A stretch of DNA of 64,000 bases from Firm-04 sp045617625 (GTDB taxonomy: Bacteria > Bacillota > Clostridia > Oscillospirales > Ruminococcaceae), in the NCBI GenBank assembly GCA_045617625.1, contig JAZLJA010000036.1, positions 1 through 64,000 of the forward strand. The letters run 5' to 3'. Below are positions 33,576-42,098 of this stretch, piece by piece. Position numbers and translations under genes: made by a program. The stretch's first letter is position 1. Each line of letters starts with the position of its first letter. The notes beneath the pieces were generated by a model. It did not search any database. It was not told where the DNA came from and saw only the letters and a list, made by a program, of their open reading frames with translations.

Positions 33576-34670
33576 TCATTTGCTGTGTGCCAAAAGATTA
33601 TCAAGCACCGCATCGCCAAATTCCATGCAGGTACACGGTTTTTCACCATTTCCTGCCAGATCGGCGGTGCGAAAGCCGTCAGAAAGCGTTTGTGCGACCG
33701 CAGCTTCGATGGCAGCGGCTTCCTCGGGCAAATGCAGGGAATAACGTAAAAGCATGGCGGCAGAAAGGATCGCCGCGCTCGGGTTTGCGGCATTTTTTCC
33801 TGCGATATCGGGCGCAGAGCCGTGTACAGGCTCATAAATACCAAAGCCGTCGCCGCGCAGGGAAGCACTGGGCAGCATTCCGATCGAGCCTGTCAGCATT
33901 GCCGCCTCATCCGAGAGGATATCGCCGAACAAATTGCCCGTGACGATCACATCAAACGACGCAGGTGCGTGAATAAGCTGCATTGCGCAGTTGTCCACGT
34001 AGAGGTCGGAATATTCCACCTCGGGATATTCGCGGGCGAGACTGTGCATCACATCGCGCCAAAGCCGCGAGCAATCCAGCACATTCGCCTTATCCACCGA
34101 GCAAAGCTTTTTGCGGCGGCGCATGGCAAGATCGAATGCCACTCTGCCCACACGTTCGATTTCTGCCTCGGTGTACGCCATTTCATCGTGCGCACGGCGA
34201 ATGCCGCGAACGGTTTCAGTGCCGCGCTTGCCGAAGTAAATGCCGCCTGTCAGTTCCCGAACGATCATCAGATCGGGCAGAATGCCTGCCTGCACCGATT
34301 GCAGCGGCGATGCCTCCTTGAGTGCGGAAAACATCGCAGCAGGGCGCAAATTGGCAAACACGCCCATTGCCGCCCGAATGCCGAGCAGCCCTTGTTCGGG
34401 GCGCAGCTTCACTGAGAGCGTATCCCATTTTTTTCCGCCGACAGCACCCAAAAGCACCGCATCTGCGCGATTGCACGCATCAATGGTCTCCTGCGGCAGC
34501 GGTGTGCCGAATTTATCATAGGCGACTCCGCCCAGATCCGCATATTCATATGCGAATGAATGTCCGAATTTTTCAGCAACAGCGTCTAAAATCCGCACAG
34601 CCCATGCCGTGACCTCGGGACCGATGCCGTCGCCGCTGAGAATGGTCAAACGCGCCTGCATAGGGTTCAC
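33576..34670 (-). CDS. leuB: 3-isopropylmalate dehydrogenase
   Basis: LeuB oxidises and decarboxylates 3-isopropylmalate to 2-oxoisocaproate, the third committed step of leucine synthesis. The 364-residue protein shows LSGDGIGPEV, the substrate-loop LRPEQGLLGIRAAMGVFANLRP typical of LeuB rather than homoisocitrate dehydrogenase, VDKANVLDCSRLWRDV, and the NAD-binding region EPVHGSAPDIAGKNAANPSAAILSAAMLL. Its start overlaps the leuD stop by 4 nt. A small palindrome covers its stop codon. Confidence 0.97.
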   Translation of the reverse strand: MNPMQARLTILSGDGIGPEVTAWAVRILDAVAEKFGHSFAYEYADLGGVAYDKFGTPLPQETIDACNRADAVLLGAVGGKKWDTLSVKLRPEQGLLGIRAAMGVFANLRPAAMFSALKEASPLQSVQAGILPDLMIVRELTGGIYFGKRGTETVRGIRRAHDEMAYTEAEIERVGRVAFDLAMRRRKKLCSVDKANVLDCSRLWRDVMHSLAREYPEVEYSDLYVDNCAMQLIHAPASFDVIVTGNLFGDILSDEAAMLTGSIGMLPSASLRGDGFGIYEPVHGSAPDIAGKNAANPSAAILSAAMLLRYSLHLPEEAAAIEAAVAQTLSDGFRTADLAGNGEKPCTCMEFGDAVLDNLLAHSK

Positions 34671-35143
34671 CTCAGTGATTGGAGCAGTCCGCCCGCCGCA
34701 ATAATATCCGCGATGAACTGTGGGAACGGCTCTGCCTGGTATTGTTCGTGTTTGCTGATGTTTTCGATGATCCCCGTTTCCGTGCTGACTCTGAGGACAT
34801 CTCCTGATTCGATGCGGTCAGCGTCGGGGCATTCGAGAATCGCAAGCCCGATGTTAATGGCGTTTCGATAGAAGATACGTGCAAAACTCTTGGCGATGAC
34901 ACACGCGACACCGCAGCTTTGGATCGCAAGCGGTGCGTGTTCCCGCGAGGAACCGCAGCCGAAATTATCGCCTGCTACGATAAAATCGCCTTTTTGCACG
35001 TTTTTCACAAAGTCTGCGTCGATATCCTCCATACAGTGTGCCGCAAGCTGTGCCGCATCTGCTGTGTTGAGATATCGCGCAGGAATGATGACGTCGGTGT
35101 TCACTGCGTCGCCGTAGCGAAATGCTTTGCCCTGCTCATTCAT
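34667..35143 (-). CDS. leuD: 3-isopropylmalate dehydratase small subunit
   Basis: LeuD is the swivel subunit that completes the Fe-S isomerase with LeuC. The 158-residue protein contains DVNTDVIIPARYL-type sequence (NTDVIIPARYLNTAD), NFGCGSSREHAPLAI and SFARIFYRNAINIGL, all canonical. The length matches the short bacterial/archaeal LeuD group. It overlaps leuC by 8 nt and leuB by 4 nt. Confidence 0.97.
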   Translation of the reverse strand: MNEQGKAFRYGDAVNTDVIIPARYLNTADAAQLAAHCMEDIDADFVKNVQKGDFIVAGDNFGCGSSREHAPLAIQSCGVACVIAKSFARIFYRNAINIGLAILECPDADRIESGDVLRVSTETGIIENISKHEQYQAEPFPQFIADIIAAGGLLQSLR

Positions 35144-36425
35144 GGAGTTCGCCTCCCTGATATGCCGTCAGACACCCTGCGCAGGCAGAAGCCGCCGCGA
35201 CATAGGGCGATGTGAGATAGATCTGTGCGCTTGGATGTCCCATGCGCCCGACGAAATTGCGATTTGTCGTAGATACGGCGATTTCATTGGGTGCAAGCAC
35301 ACCCATATGTCCGCCGAGACAAGCACCGCAGGTCGGGGTGGAAACCGCACAGCCTGCCGTGATGAATGTTTCGATCAGCCCTTCGCGCAGGGCATCGAGA
35401 TAAATTTGCTGGGTCGCGGGCAGCACGATGCATCGCACGCCGTCAGCAACATGACCGTGCCTGAAAACCTCAGCAGCAGCGCGTAAATCCGAGAGCCGCC
35501 CGTTGGTGCACGAACCGATCAGTACCTCATCAATATGCGGCACCTGAAGGGATGTGACGGGTGCAGTGCTCTGCGGCGAGGGCGGCACAGCGGCGGTCTG
35601 CACAATCTGTGACAAATCAAGCGAGATCTCACGCAGATACGGAGCATCTGCGTCAGGCTCGTAGATCGCGGGCTTGTTTGCCCCATGCGATTCGAGATAG
35701 TCTAAGGTCAGCTGATCCACGGGGAAGATCCCGTTTTTCGCGCCCGCCTCCACCGCCATGTTGCAGATGGTGAAGCGGTCATCCATGCTGAGATTCTGCA
35801 CGCCGTCGCCTGAAAATTCCAATGATGCATACCTTGCCGCATCCGCGCCGAGCAGCCCGAGCAAAGTCAGAATGACATCCTTGCCTGTGACGTATCTGCG
35901 CAGTTTTCCTGTCAGTTTGACAGAAATTGCGGACGGTACACGAAACCATGCTGTACCATCGCAAAGCCCTGCGGCAAAATCGGTGGAACCGACACCGGTC
36001 GAGAACGCGCCGAGTGCGCCGTAGGTGCAGGTATGCGAATCGGCACCGATGACCACATCGCCTGCCGTGACAAGCCCCAGTTCGGGTATCAGTGCGTGTT
36101 CGATCCCTGCTTTTCCTGTATCGAAAATCTTTGCAATTCCGTGCTTTTCGGCAAATCCTCTGCATTGCTGACAAAGCTGTGCTGCACGGATATCCTTGTT
36201 GGGAGTAAAATGGTCGAGCACAATCGCCACGCGGTCAGGCTGTGCGACACGCTCCAAGCCGTGTGCGGTGAGAGTATCAATCGCAACAGGGGTGGTGATG
36301 TCGTTGCCGAAGCAAAAATCAAGCCTGCACTGCACAAGCTGACCTGCATGAACCTCTGTGGGTTCATCATGGGCAGCATGGGCAATGTGAGCAGCGAGAA
36401 TTTTCTGCGTGACCGTCATTGGCAT
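35136..36425 (-). CDS. leuC: 3-isopropylmalate dehydratase large subunit
   Basis: The 429-residue aconitase-family protein isomerises 2- to 3-isopropylmalate. It has the three Fe-S cysteines (IGSCTNGR for the first, TPTCGACLGGH for the other two) and VIGADSHTCTYGALGAFSTGVGSTD. The length fits the homoaconitase/IPMI group that pairs with a short LeuD. GGAGG lies before the ATG at 36425, and only 20 nt separate it from xylB, so leucine genes seem to be expressed together with xylulokinase. Confidence 0.97.
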   Translation of the reverse strand: MPMTVTQKILAAHIAHAAHDEPTEVHAGQLVQCRLDFCFGNDITTPVAIDTLTAHGLERVAQPDRVAIVLDHFTPNKDIRAAQLCQQCRGFAEKHGIAKIFDTGKAGIEHALIPELGLVTAGDVVIGADSHTCTYGALGAFSTGVGSTDFAAGLCDGTAWFRVPSAISVKLTGKLRRYVTGKDVILTLLGLLGADAARYASLEFSGDGVQNLSMDDRFTICNMAVEAGAKNGIFPVDQLTLDYLESHGANKPAIYEPDADAPYLREISLDLSQIVQTAAVPPSPQSTAPVTSLQVPHIDEVLIGSCTNGRLSDLRAAAEVFRHGHVADGVRCIVLPATQQIYLDALREGLIETFITAGCAVSTPTCGACLGGHMGVLAPNEIAVSTTNRNFVGRMGHPSAQIYLTSPYVAAASACAGCLTAYQGGELHE

Positions 36426-36445
36426 TGTGCTCGACCTCCGTTCAA

Positions 36446-37969
36446 TTACAGTGTTGCAAGCTCCGCATATTCATTCTTGAGTGCGGGATAGATCTTGCGG
36501 TAGAGCTGATAGTAGTTCTCGTAGACAGGCATTGCCTCCGCGTTGGGCTGGCAGGTCTTGTCCGTGGAGATGATGGCTCTGCAAGCCTCAGGCACCGAAG
36601 CGTATGCGCCCGTGCCGACCATTGCGAGGATCGCAACGCCGAGTGCGGGACCTTCCTTCGAGGCAAGTGTCTGGATGGGGCAGTGATAGAGGTCTGCGAG
36701 CATCTGACGCCACAGCGGAGAAGAACCGCCGCCGCCGCAAGCCATCATGTCATTGACCGTGATGTTCATTTCCTTGAACACCTCAAGGCAGTCGCGGAGC
36801 GAATAGGTGACGCCCTCCATGACTGCACGGAGCAGATCGCGTTTTTCGTGCATTGCCGAAAGACCGAAGAACACGCCTCTTGCATTGGCATCGAGGTGCG
36901 GGGTGCGCTCACCCATCAGATACGGCAGATACAGCAGACGGTTTGCGCCGATCGGAGATTTTTCGGCTTCCTTGTCCATGAGATAGTATTCATCGACGCC
37001 CATGCCCTTTGCGGTGAGCTTTTCGGCTGCGCAGAAGTTATCGCGGAACCATTTGAGCGAAAGACCTGCACCCTGTGTCACGCCCATAACGTGCCAGCAG
37101 TTCGGCACGGCGCAGCAGAAGGTGTGAACTCTGCCCTTGGGATCAATGGAGATCTTGGAGCTGTGTGCGAACACAACGCCGCTGGTGCCGATGGTCGTGA
37201 ACGCTTTGCCGTCCTCAGCAACGCCCGTGCCGATGGCAGCTGCTGCGTTATCACCTGCGCCGCCGACAACCGGTGTGCCCTCGCAGAGACCGGTCTGTGC
37301 AGCAGCCTGTGCGGTGAGGGTGCCTGTGATCTCGGGCGATTCGTAGACCTTGCCCAGCAGATTCTTGTCGATATCCAGTTTTTCCAACACTTCATCCGAC
37401 CAGCAGCGGTTCGGGATGTCGAGAAGCTGCATACCGGAAGCATCAGAAACTTCGGTGGCAAATTCGCCGGTCAGGATATAGCGGATATAGTCTTTCGGCA
37501 GCAGAATATGCGCACATTTCGCGTAATTTTCGGGTTCATTGTTGCGCACCCAGAGGATCTTGGATGCGGTAAAACCGGTCAGTGCGGGGTTTGCGGTGAT
37601 CTCGATGAGCCGCTGGGCACCCACACGCTCGGTGATTTCTTCACACTCTTTGGTGGTGCGCTGGTCGCACCAGATGATGGAGGGACGAATGACCTCGCCA
37701 TTTTTGTCAAGCATGACAAGTCCGTGCATCTGACCGGAAAGACCGATGCCCTTGACGTCATTTTTGTCCACGCCGCTTTTCTGCATCACAGAAGCCATCG
37801 TGTGCAGGGCAGCATTTGCCCAGTCCTGCGGCATCTGCTCTGCGTAGCCGTTTTGCGGCTGATAGAGCGGGTACTCCTCCGTTGCGGATGCAATGACTGC
37901 ACCCTTGACATCGAACAAAACGGTTTTTGTGCCGCTGGTGCCGATGTCCACGCCAATGTAATAATTCAT
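36446..37969 (-). CDS. xylB: Xylulokinase
   Basis: XylB phosphorylates D-xylulose to xylulose 5-phosphate, which feeds the transketolase found later in the window. The 507-residue FGGY-family kinase has YYIGVDIGTSGTKTVLFD (phosphate 1), GIGLSGQMHGLVMLD with the xylulokinase-type MHG, IIWCDQRT, and a C-terminal ACGGGGSSPLWRQMLADL. AAGGAGG precedes the ATG. It is the first gene of the apparent seven-gene minus-strand unit. No xylose isomerase is nearby. Confidence 0.96.
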   Translation of the reverse strand: MNYYIGVDIGTSGTKTVLFDVKGAVIASATEEYPLYQPQNGYAEQMPQDWANAALHTMASVMQKSGVDKNDVKGIGLSGQMHGLVMLDKNGEVIRPSIIWCDQRTTKECEEITERVGAQRLIEITANPALTGFTASKILWVRNNEPENYAKCAHILLPKDYIRYILTGEFATEVSDASGMQLLDIPNRCWSDEVLEKLDIDKNLLGKVYESPEITGTLTAQAAAQTGLCEGTPVVGGAGDNAAAAIGTGVAEDGKAFTTIGTSGVVFAHSSKISIDPKGRVHTFCCAVPNCWHVMGVTQGAGLSLKWFRDNFCAAEKLTAKGMGVDEYYLMDKEAEKSPIGANRLLYLPYLMGERTPHLDANARGVFFGLSAMHEKRDLLRAVMEGVTYSLRDCLEVFKEMNITVNDMMACGGGGSSPLWRQMLADLYHCPIQTLASKEGPALGVAILAMVGTGAYASVPEACRAIISTDKTCQPNAEAMPVYENYYQLYRKIYPALKNEYAELATL

Positions 37970-38038
37970 AGTTTCTGTACCTCCTTGTTATTTTTCCCCC
38001 CAAGAATCCGAGAACTATGATGGGCGCATACACATACG

Positions 38039-38082
38039 CGCTTTGCAGAATACACATATTATAATGCATATTCTGCAAAGCG
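38039..38082. promoter_or_regulatory. 44-bp palindromic operator-like element upstream of xylB
   Basis: CGCTTTGCAGAATA (38039-38052) and TATTCTGCAAAGCG (38069-38082) are perfect 14-bp inverted repeats around a 16-bp AT-rich centre that holds TATAAT on the minus strand. It lies 70-113 bp before xylB. Lacking a T-run, it looks more like a repressor site over a -10 box than a terminator. Confidence 0.6.
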
Positions 38083-38113
38083 GAGGGAATCACGATATCG
38101 GATTCCCTCTGCT
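38079..38113 (-). terminator. Hairpin after the pcrA/membrane protein unit
   Basis: GAGGGAATC (38083-38091) pairs with GATTCCCTC (38101-38109), extended by partial flanking pairs. It has no long T-run, so termination is uncertain. Confidence 0.45.
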
Positions 38114-38121
38114 GTCATGAA

Positions 38122-39366
38122 TTATGAATCTAAGAAGCTGTCGATGTCGCGGGAGGAGGGATCATAGGTACGCTCGAGGATCGCCACATACTGACGGAAC
38201 ACGATCTTGCCGTTGATCGCCAGCACATCGTTTTCTTCGGGCACACCCAGTGCTGCCAGATCGGCATCGGTCAGATCAGCAAGTCTTGCCTCATAGGCAA
38301 TGGTCAGCCCCAGATCGCGCATCTGTTCAAATGTCAGTGTAATGACATCGGTGGATTTTTTCAGCGTCAAGCCCTGCGATTCCGCAGTCTGTTCGCCGAT
38401 CAGGTCTTTTTCGAGGCAAATGTCCAGGTTTCTGCGCTGTTTCCTGCTCAGGTCGCCGACTTCGTAATCCTTCGTGTAGCCCTTATCCAGACCGATGAGT
38501 TCCATCTGTTCCGCATTGAGGGTGAACGTCGTCTCCTTGTTGATGCGGAGCAGCTGTGCTGTGATATCCTCACGTTTTTCCACGCCCCAGTTTGCGACAA
38601 ACTTGCACATCGGGCGTTTGATATAGATCTTTTTGCGGTAGCCTTTTGCGTAGAGCATGCATTCATTGTGACGGATGTCGTAATCGTTGGGTTCGATGGC
38701 AACATAGGTGCTGCCGTCCGCCTTATCCGTCACCTGCACGATCTCATAGCGGTAACCGCCGAGCGGGGAAGTGCCCTTGTCCACCACATCGTCAATGGAA
38801 GTTGTGGTGAGCAGCGAGCCTGCCGCCAGAAACAGGAATGTGCCGATAATGTAGATCATGACAAAAACCGCGCCGAACAGGGTCTTGGGGCCCTCCTTGA
38901 CGCCGCTGAAAAAGTACGTCAGCACGATCATGATGCCCATTGGGATGATTAGCACCAGATATTCATAATTGGCAAGGAAAATGAATAAGTGGAACGGCAT
39001 CGAAAGCATGATGCACAGCTTTGTGATGAACTGCCCCCTCGTATAAAGGAGCAGTGCCGTGTAGCAGAAGCAGATGAAAGACATCCGCCAGCAGAATGCG
39101 GTTTGTGATGCCTCAGGGATCTGAAGATCGTAGAACACGCTGTAATAGGCAAGCTTCACGATGCCCACCAGATAGAGAATGGAGAGCAGCGAGAGCAGAA
39201 ACCGCACCAGGAACATGATCTTTTTGCCCTTTTGGGAGTTGATCGCCTCCCGCAGCTTTTCAAGGAAGCTGCCATTGCCGACAGCGGGTGAAGCAGCTGC
39301 AGCATTTCGCGTTGAAGTCATTTTGAAAAAAGCATCCCCTTTCGTGGATTCCTTCGCAGGCTCCAT
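38122..39366 (-). CDS. Membrane protein of unknown function
   Basis: I do not recognise this 414-residue protein. After a polar N-terminus (about 45 residues) there are about five to six membrane helices between residues 50 and 205, then a soluble, mixed-charge C-terminal domain of about 210 residues starting near SIDDVVDKGTSPLGGYRYEIVQV. The ATG at 39366 overlaps the pcrA stop (TGATG), so its translation is coupled to the helicase gene. No enzymatic motif is seen. Confidence 0.8.
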   Translation of the reverse strand: MEPAKESTKGDAFFKMTSTRNAAAASPAVGNGSFLEKLREAINSQKGKKIMFLVRFLLSLLSILYLVGIVKLAYYSVFYDLQIPEASQTAFCWRMSFICFCYTALLLYTRGQFITKLCIMLSMPFHLFIFLANYEYLVLIIPMGIMIVLTYFFSGVKEGPKTLFGAVFVMIYIIGTFLFLAAGSLLTTTSIDDVVDKGTSPLGGYRYEIVQVTDKADGSTYVAIEPNDYDIRHNECMLYAKGYRKKIYIKRPMCKFVANWGVEKREDITAQLLRINKETTFTLNAEQMELIGLDKGYTKDYEVGDLSRKQRRNLDICLEKDLIGEQTAESQGLTLKKSTDVITLTFEQMRDLGLTIAYEARLADLTDADLAALGVPEENDVLAINGKIVFRQYVAILERTYDPSSRDIDSFLDS

Positions 39367-41807
39367 CACTGGACCTTGCGGATACGCGTATAATTTGCAA
39401 GCACTTTTTTGGTGCCCACCTTGTCAAAGGCGATTTCCAGCAGGGTATCGCCGCTCATGGCAGTGGCACTCAAAACAGTACCCTCGCCGAACACGGAATG
39501 TCTGACGCGGTCGCCTGCCTCAAAATTGACGGGTGCGGCAGGAGCTTTCTTCTGCTGCTTTGCCTGTGCAAGCTGCTGCTGGAGAGTAATGGAATGCACG
39601 GCTGTCATGGGCTGGTCGGGCATTTCGGAGCGTGAGACCACGGTGCTGTCATGCTTTTCGATGAACGCGGGGTCAATTTCCTTTAAGAAGCGGGACGTAT
39701 AATTGCGGGAAGTCTGTCCGTGCAGCATTCTGTGATTGGTGTTGAGGACATAGAGCATTTTCTTCGCACGGGTGATCGCCACATAGGCAAGTCTGCGCTC
39801 TTCTTCGAGGCTTTCCTGACTGTCGGCGCAGCGTGCGTTGGGGAAAATGCCGTCTTCCATGCCGAGCAGGAACACACTTTCATATTCAAGACCTTTTGCG
39901 GAGTGAATGGTCATCAGCGTGACGGCATCGGTAGATTCATCGGCGCGGTCCTGATCGGTATAGAGGGAGATCTCCTCAAGGAAGCCGTCAAGTGTTGGTT
40001 CCTCAGCAGTTTCGAGATAATTCATGATGCTGGTTTTCAGTTCCATGACGTTCTCGATGCGTGCTTCGCCTTCCTCGCCGAGGGTTTTGAGCATTTCGAG
40101 ATAGCCTGTTTTTTCCAGCACCACATCATAGAATTTATCAAGTGTCATTTCCTCAGCGGCTGCGGCAAGCTGATCGAACATTTTTGCGATCGAGCGCATG
40201 GACGCAGCTTTTCGCTGCAAAACGGGATAATCGGCAGCGGTGCGCAGTACTTCGATCGGGGAGATGTGCAGATCGCCCGAAATGCCCATGATATCGGCAA
40301 GGGTCTGCGGTCCGATGCTGCGCTTCGGTTCGTTGATGATGCGCGAGAAGCGGAGCAGGTCGTTGTTGTTGTTGATGACGCACAGATAGGAAACGATGTC
40401 CTTGACTTCCTTGCGGTCATAGAATTTCAGACCGCCGTAGATGCGGTAAGGGATGCCTGCCTGTGCCAGATGACGTTCCAGACTGTTGGAAAGCGCGTGC
40501 GTGCGGTAAAGCACGGCATAATCGGCATACTTTCCGCCGTTTTTGACGCCTTCCTGCACGGTCTCCACGATGAAAGTTGCCTCATCGTTCTGATCCTGTG
40601 CTTTATACCAGTAAAGCTTTTCGCCTTCCTCGCCCGCAGTCCAGAGTGTCTTTTCCTTTCTGGATTCGTTGTGGGCGATCACGGAGTTTGCCGCATCGAG
40701 GATATTTTTGGTGGAGCGGTAATTCTGTTCCAGACGAATGGTTTTGCAGTTCGGGAACTGCTCCTCGAACGAAAGGATATTTTCGATGGTGGCGCCGCGG
40801 AACTTATAGATGCTCTGGTCATCATCACCCACGACGCACAGATTGCCGTATTTTCCTGCAAGCAGGCGGATCAGCTCATACTGTGCCTTGTTGGTGTCCT
40901 GATATTCGTCCACGAGCAGATATTTGCAGCGGTTCTGATATTTATCCAGCACATCGGGGCATTCACGGAACAGCTTGACCGTCAGCGCGATGATGTCGTC
41001 GAAATCGACGGCATTGGATGATTTCAGGCGGTTCTGATATACCTCATAGACCTTTGCGATCTTTCCGCGGCGGAAATCGCCTTCAGCTTCGGCAAGGAGT
41101 TCTTCAGGCGAAAGCATTCTGTCTTTTGCGCGGCTGATCTCGTTGACCAGCACCTTGGGCGGAAATGCCTTTTCGGTGATGCCTGCGCCGCTGATGGGAT
41201 CGGAAACGGCAGGGTCATCGAGGCATGCCTTGATAACACGCTGGCTGTCATCCTTATCATAAATGGTGAACGATTTGTCATAGCCCAGACGGTCGATGTG
41301 CTGACGGAGGATCCGCACGCACGCGCTGTGAAATGTCGCAGCCCAGATCTCCGAGGCAGCTTCTTCGCCCAGCATGGTTTCAAGACGGCTTTTGAGTTCT
41401 GCTGCCGCTTTGTTGGTGAATGTGATTGCCAGAATATTCCATCCGGGGATCGGATCCACAGCGGTCAGTTCCGCAAGACGCGCAGCGTCCATTTCGGATT
41501 TCCCCTCGGCGTAGGATTTCAGTTCGGCTTCCTCTTTTTTGGTGAGTGACGCCCCTTTGCCGTAAAATGCATCGCCGAACCGTATCATATATGCAATGCG
41601 GTTGACGATCGCCGTTGTTTTTCCGCTGCCTGCGCCTGCCAGCACGCTGACAGGACCGTGAACAGTGGTGACGGCATCCTGTTGGGGCGGGTTGAGTCCC
41701 AAATCTGTCAGATATTTTTGAATTGCGGTTTGTTTCACGCTTAACATAGCTGAAATCTGCTCCATTTCCTCATCATGTTGGAATTTTCGCAGGCATCTTC
41801 GCACCAA
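39366..41807 (-). CDS. pcrA: UvrD/PcrA-type superfamily 1 DNA helicase
   Basis: The protein (up to 813 residues) is a 3'-5' helicase for repair and replication restart. It has the Q motif LNPPQQDAV, Walker A AGAGSGKTT, ILAITFTNKAAAELKSR, LLVDEYQDTNKAQYELI, VGDDDQSIYKFRGA, QNYRST and TIHSAKGLEYESVFLLGMEDGIFP. A 40-residue insert with charged residues follows motif I, as in several clostridial PcrA proteins. The true start is unsure: the first in-frame codon (GTG, 41807) has AGGA 10 nt before it, and ATGs at 41765 and 41747 are alternatives. Confidence 0.93.
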   Translation of the reverse strand: MVRRCLRKFQHDEEMEQISAMLSVKQTAIQKYLTDLGLNPPQQDAVTTVHGPVSVLAGAGSGKTTAIVNRIAYMIRFGDAFYGKGASLTKKEEAELKSYAEGKSEMDAARLAELTAVDPIPGWNILAITFTNKAAAELKSRLETMLGEEAASEIWAATFHSACVRILRQHIDRLGYDKSFTIYDKDDSQRVIKACLDDPAVSDPISGAGITEKAFPPKVLVNEISRAKDRMLSPEELLAEAEGDFRRGKIAKVYEVYQNRLKSSNAVDFDDIIALTVKLFRECPDVLDKYQNRCKYLLVDEYQDTNKAQYELIRLLAGKYGNLCVVGDDDQSIYKFRGATIENILSFEEQFPNCKTIRLEQNYRSTKNILDAANSVIAHNESRKEKTLWTAGEEGEKLYWYKAQDQNDEATFIVETVQEGVKNGGKYADYAVLYRTHALSNSLERHLAQAGIPYRIYGGLKFYDRKEVKDIVSYLCVINNNNDLLRFSRIINEPKRSIGPQTLADIMGISGDLHISPIEVLRTAADYPVLQRKAASMRSIAKMFDQLAAAAEEMTLDKFYDVVLEKTGYLEMLKTLGEEGEARIENVMELKTSIMNYLETAEEPTLDGFLEEISLYTDQDRADESTDAVTLMTIHSAKGLEYESVFLLGMEDGIFPNARCADSQESLEEERRLAYVAITRAKKMLYVLNTNHRMLHGQTSRNYTSRFLKEIDPAFIEKHDSTVVSRSEMPDQPMTAVHSITLQQQLAQAKQQKKAPAAPVNFEAGDRVRHSVFGEGTVLSATAMSGDTLLEIAFDKVGTKKVLANYTRIRKVQ

Positions 41808-41835
41808 TGCGTCATCCTGCGGCGATACATATTAC

Positions 41836-41841
41836 ATTATA
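41836..41841 (-). promoter_or_regulatory. Extended -10 box of pcrA
   Basis: On the minus strand TGGTATAAT forms an extended -10, with a weak TTTTCA 17 bp upstream. The plus strand of the same 290-bp divergent region has TGTATAAT at 41986-41993 for the AI-2E-family gene. Confidence 0.5.
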
Positions 41842-42098
41842 CCATAAAAAATCGTGCTTGAAAAGCCCAGTTTGAAAATTTTTATGCTTTTTTTCAAAAT
41901 TCCTGTTTCCGACAGGATTCTTTTTGCATATCTGGTGAATTTTGCACATTTTTCAAAAAAAGGCTTTATTTTTTTCAATTTTTCCTGTATAATAAAATAA
42001 GGTATCGTTTCATGCAGATACTGACATAATATAATACACAAGGGCTGTGCTTGTACGATACAACCCCTGAACGCTGCTTTGGAAAGGAGCGGTTCATC

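Noticed and set aside
31831..36425. LeuC/LeuD/LeuB plus ATP-grasp genes as a LysW-type lysine pathway (LysT/U/B/X)
   Set aside because: LeuB has the isopropylmalate-type loop LRPEQGLLG, no LysW carrier protein is encoded nearby, and xylB heads the unit, so leucine synthesis is the simpler reading.
38039..38082. Palindrome before xylB as an intrinsic terminator
   Set aside because: The stem is AT-rich and is not followed by a T-run on either strand; it overlaps a -10-like box instead.
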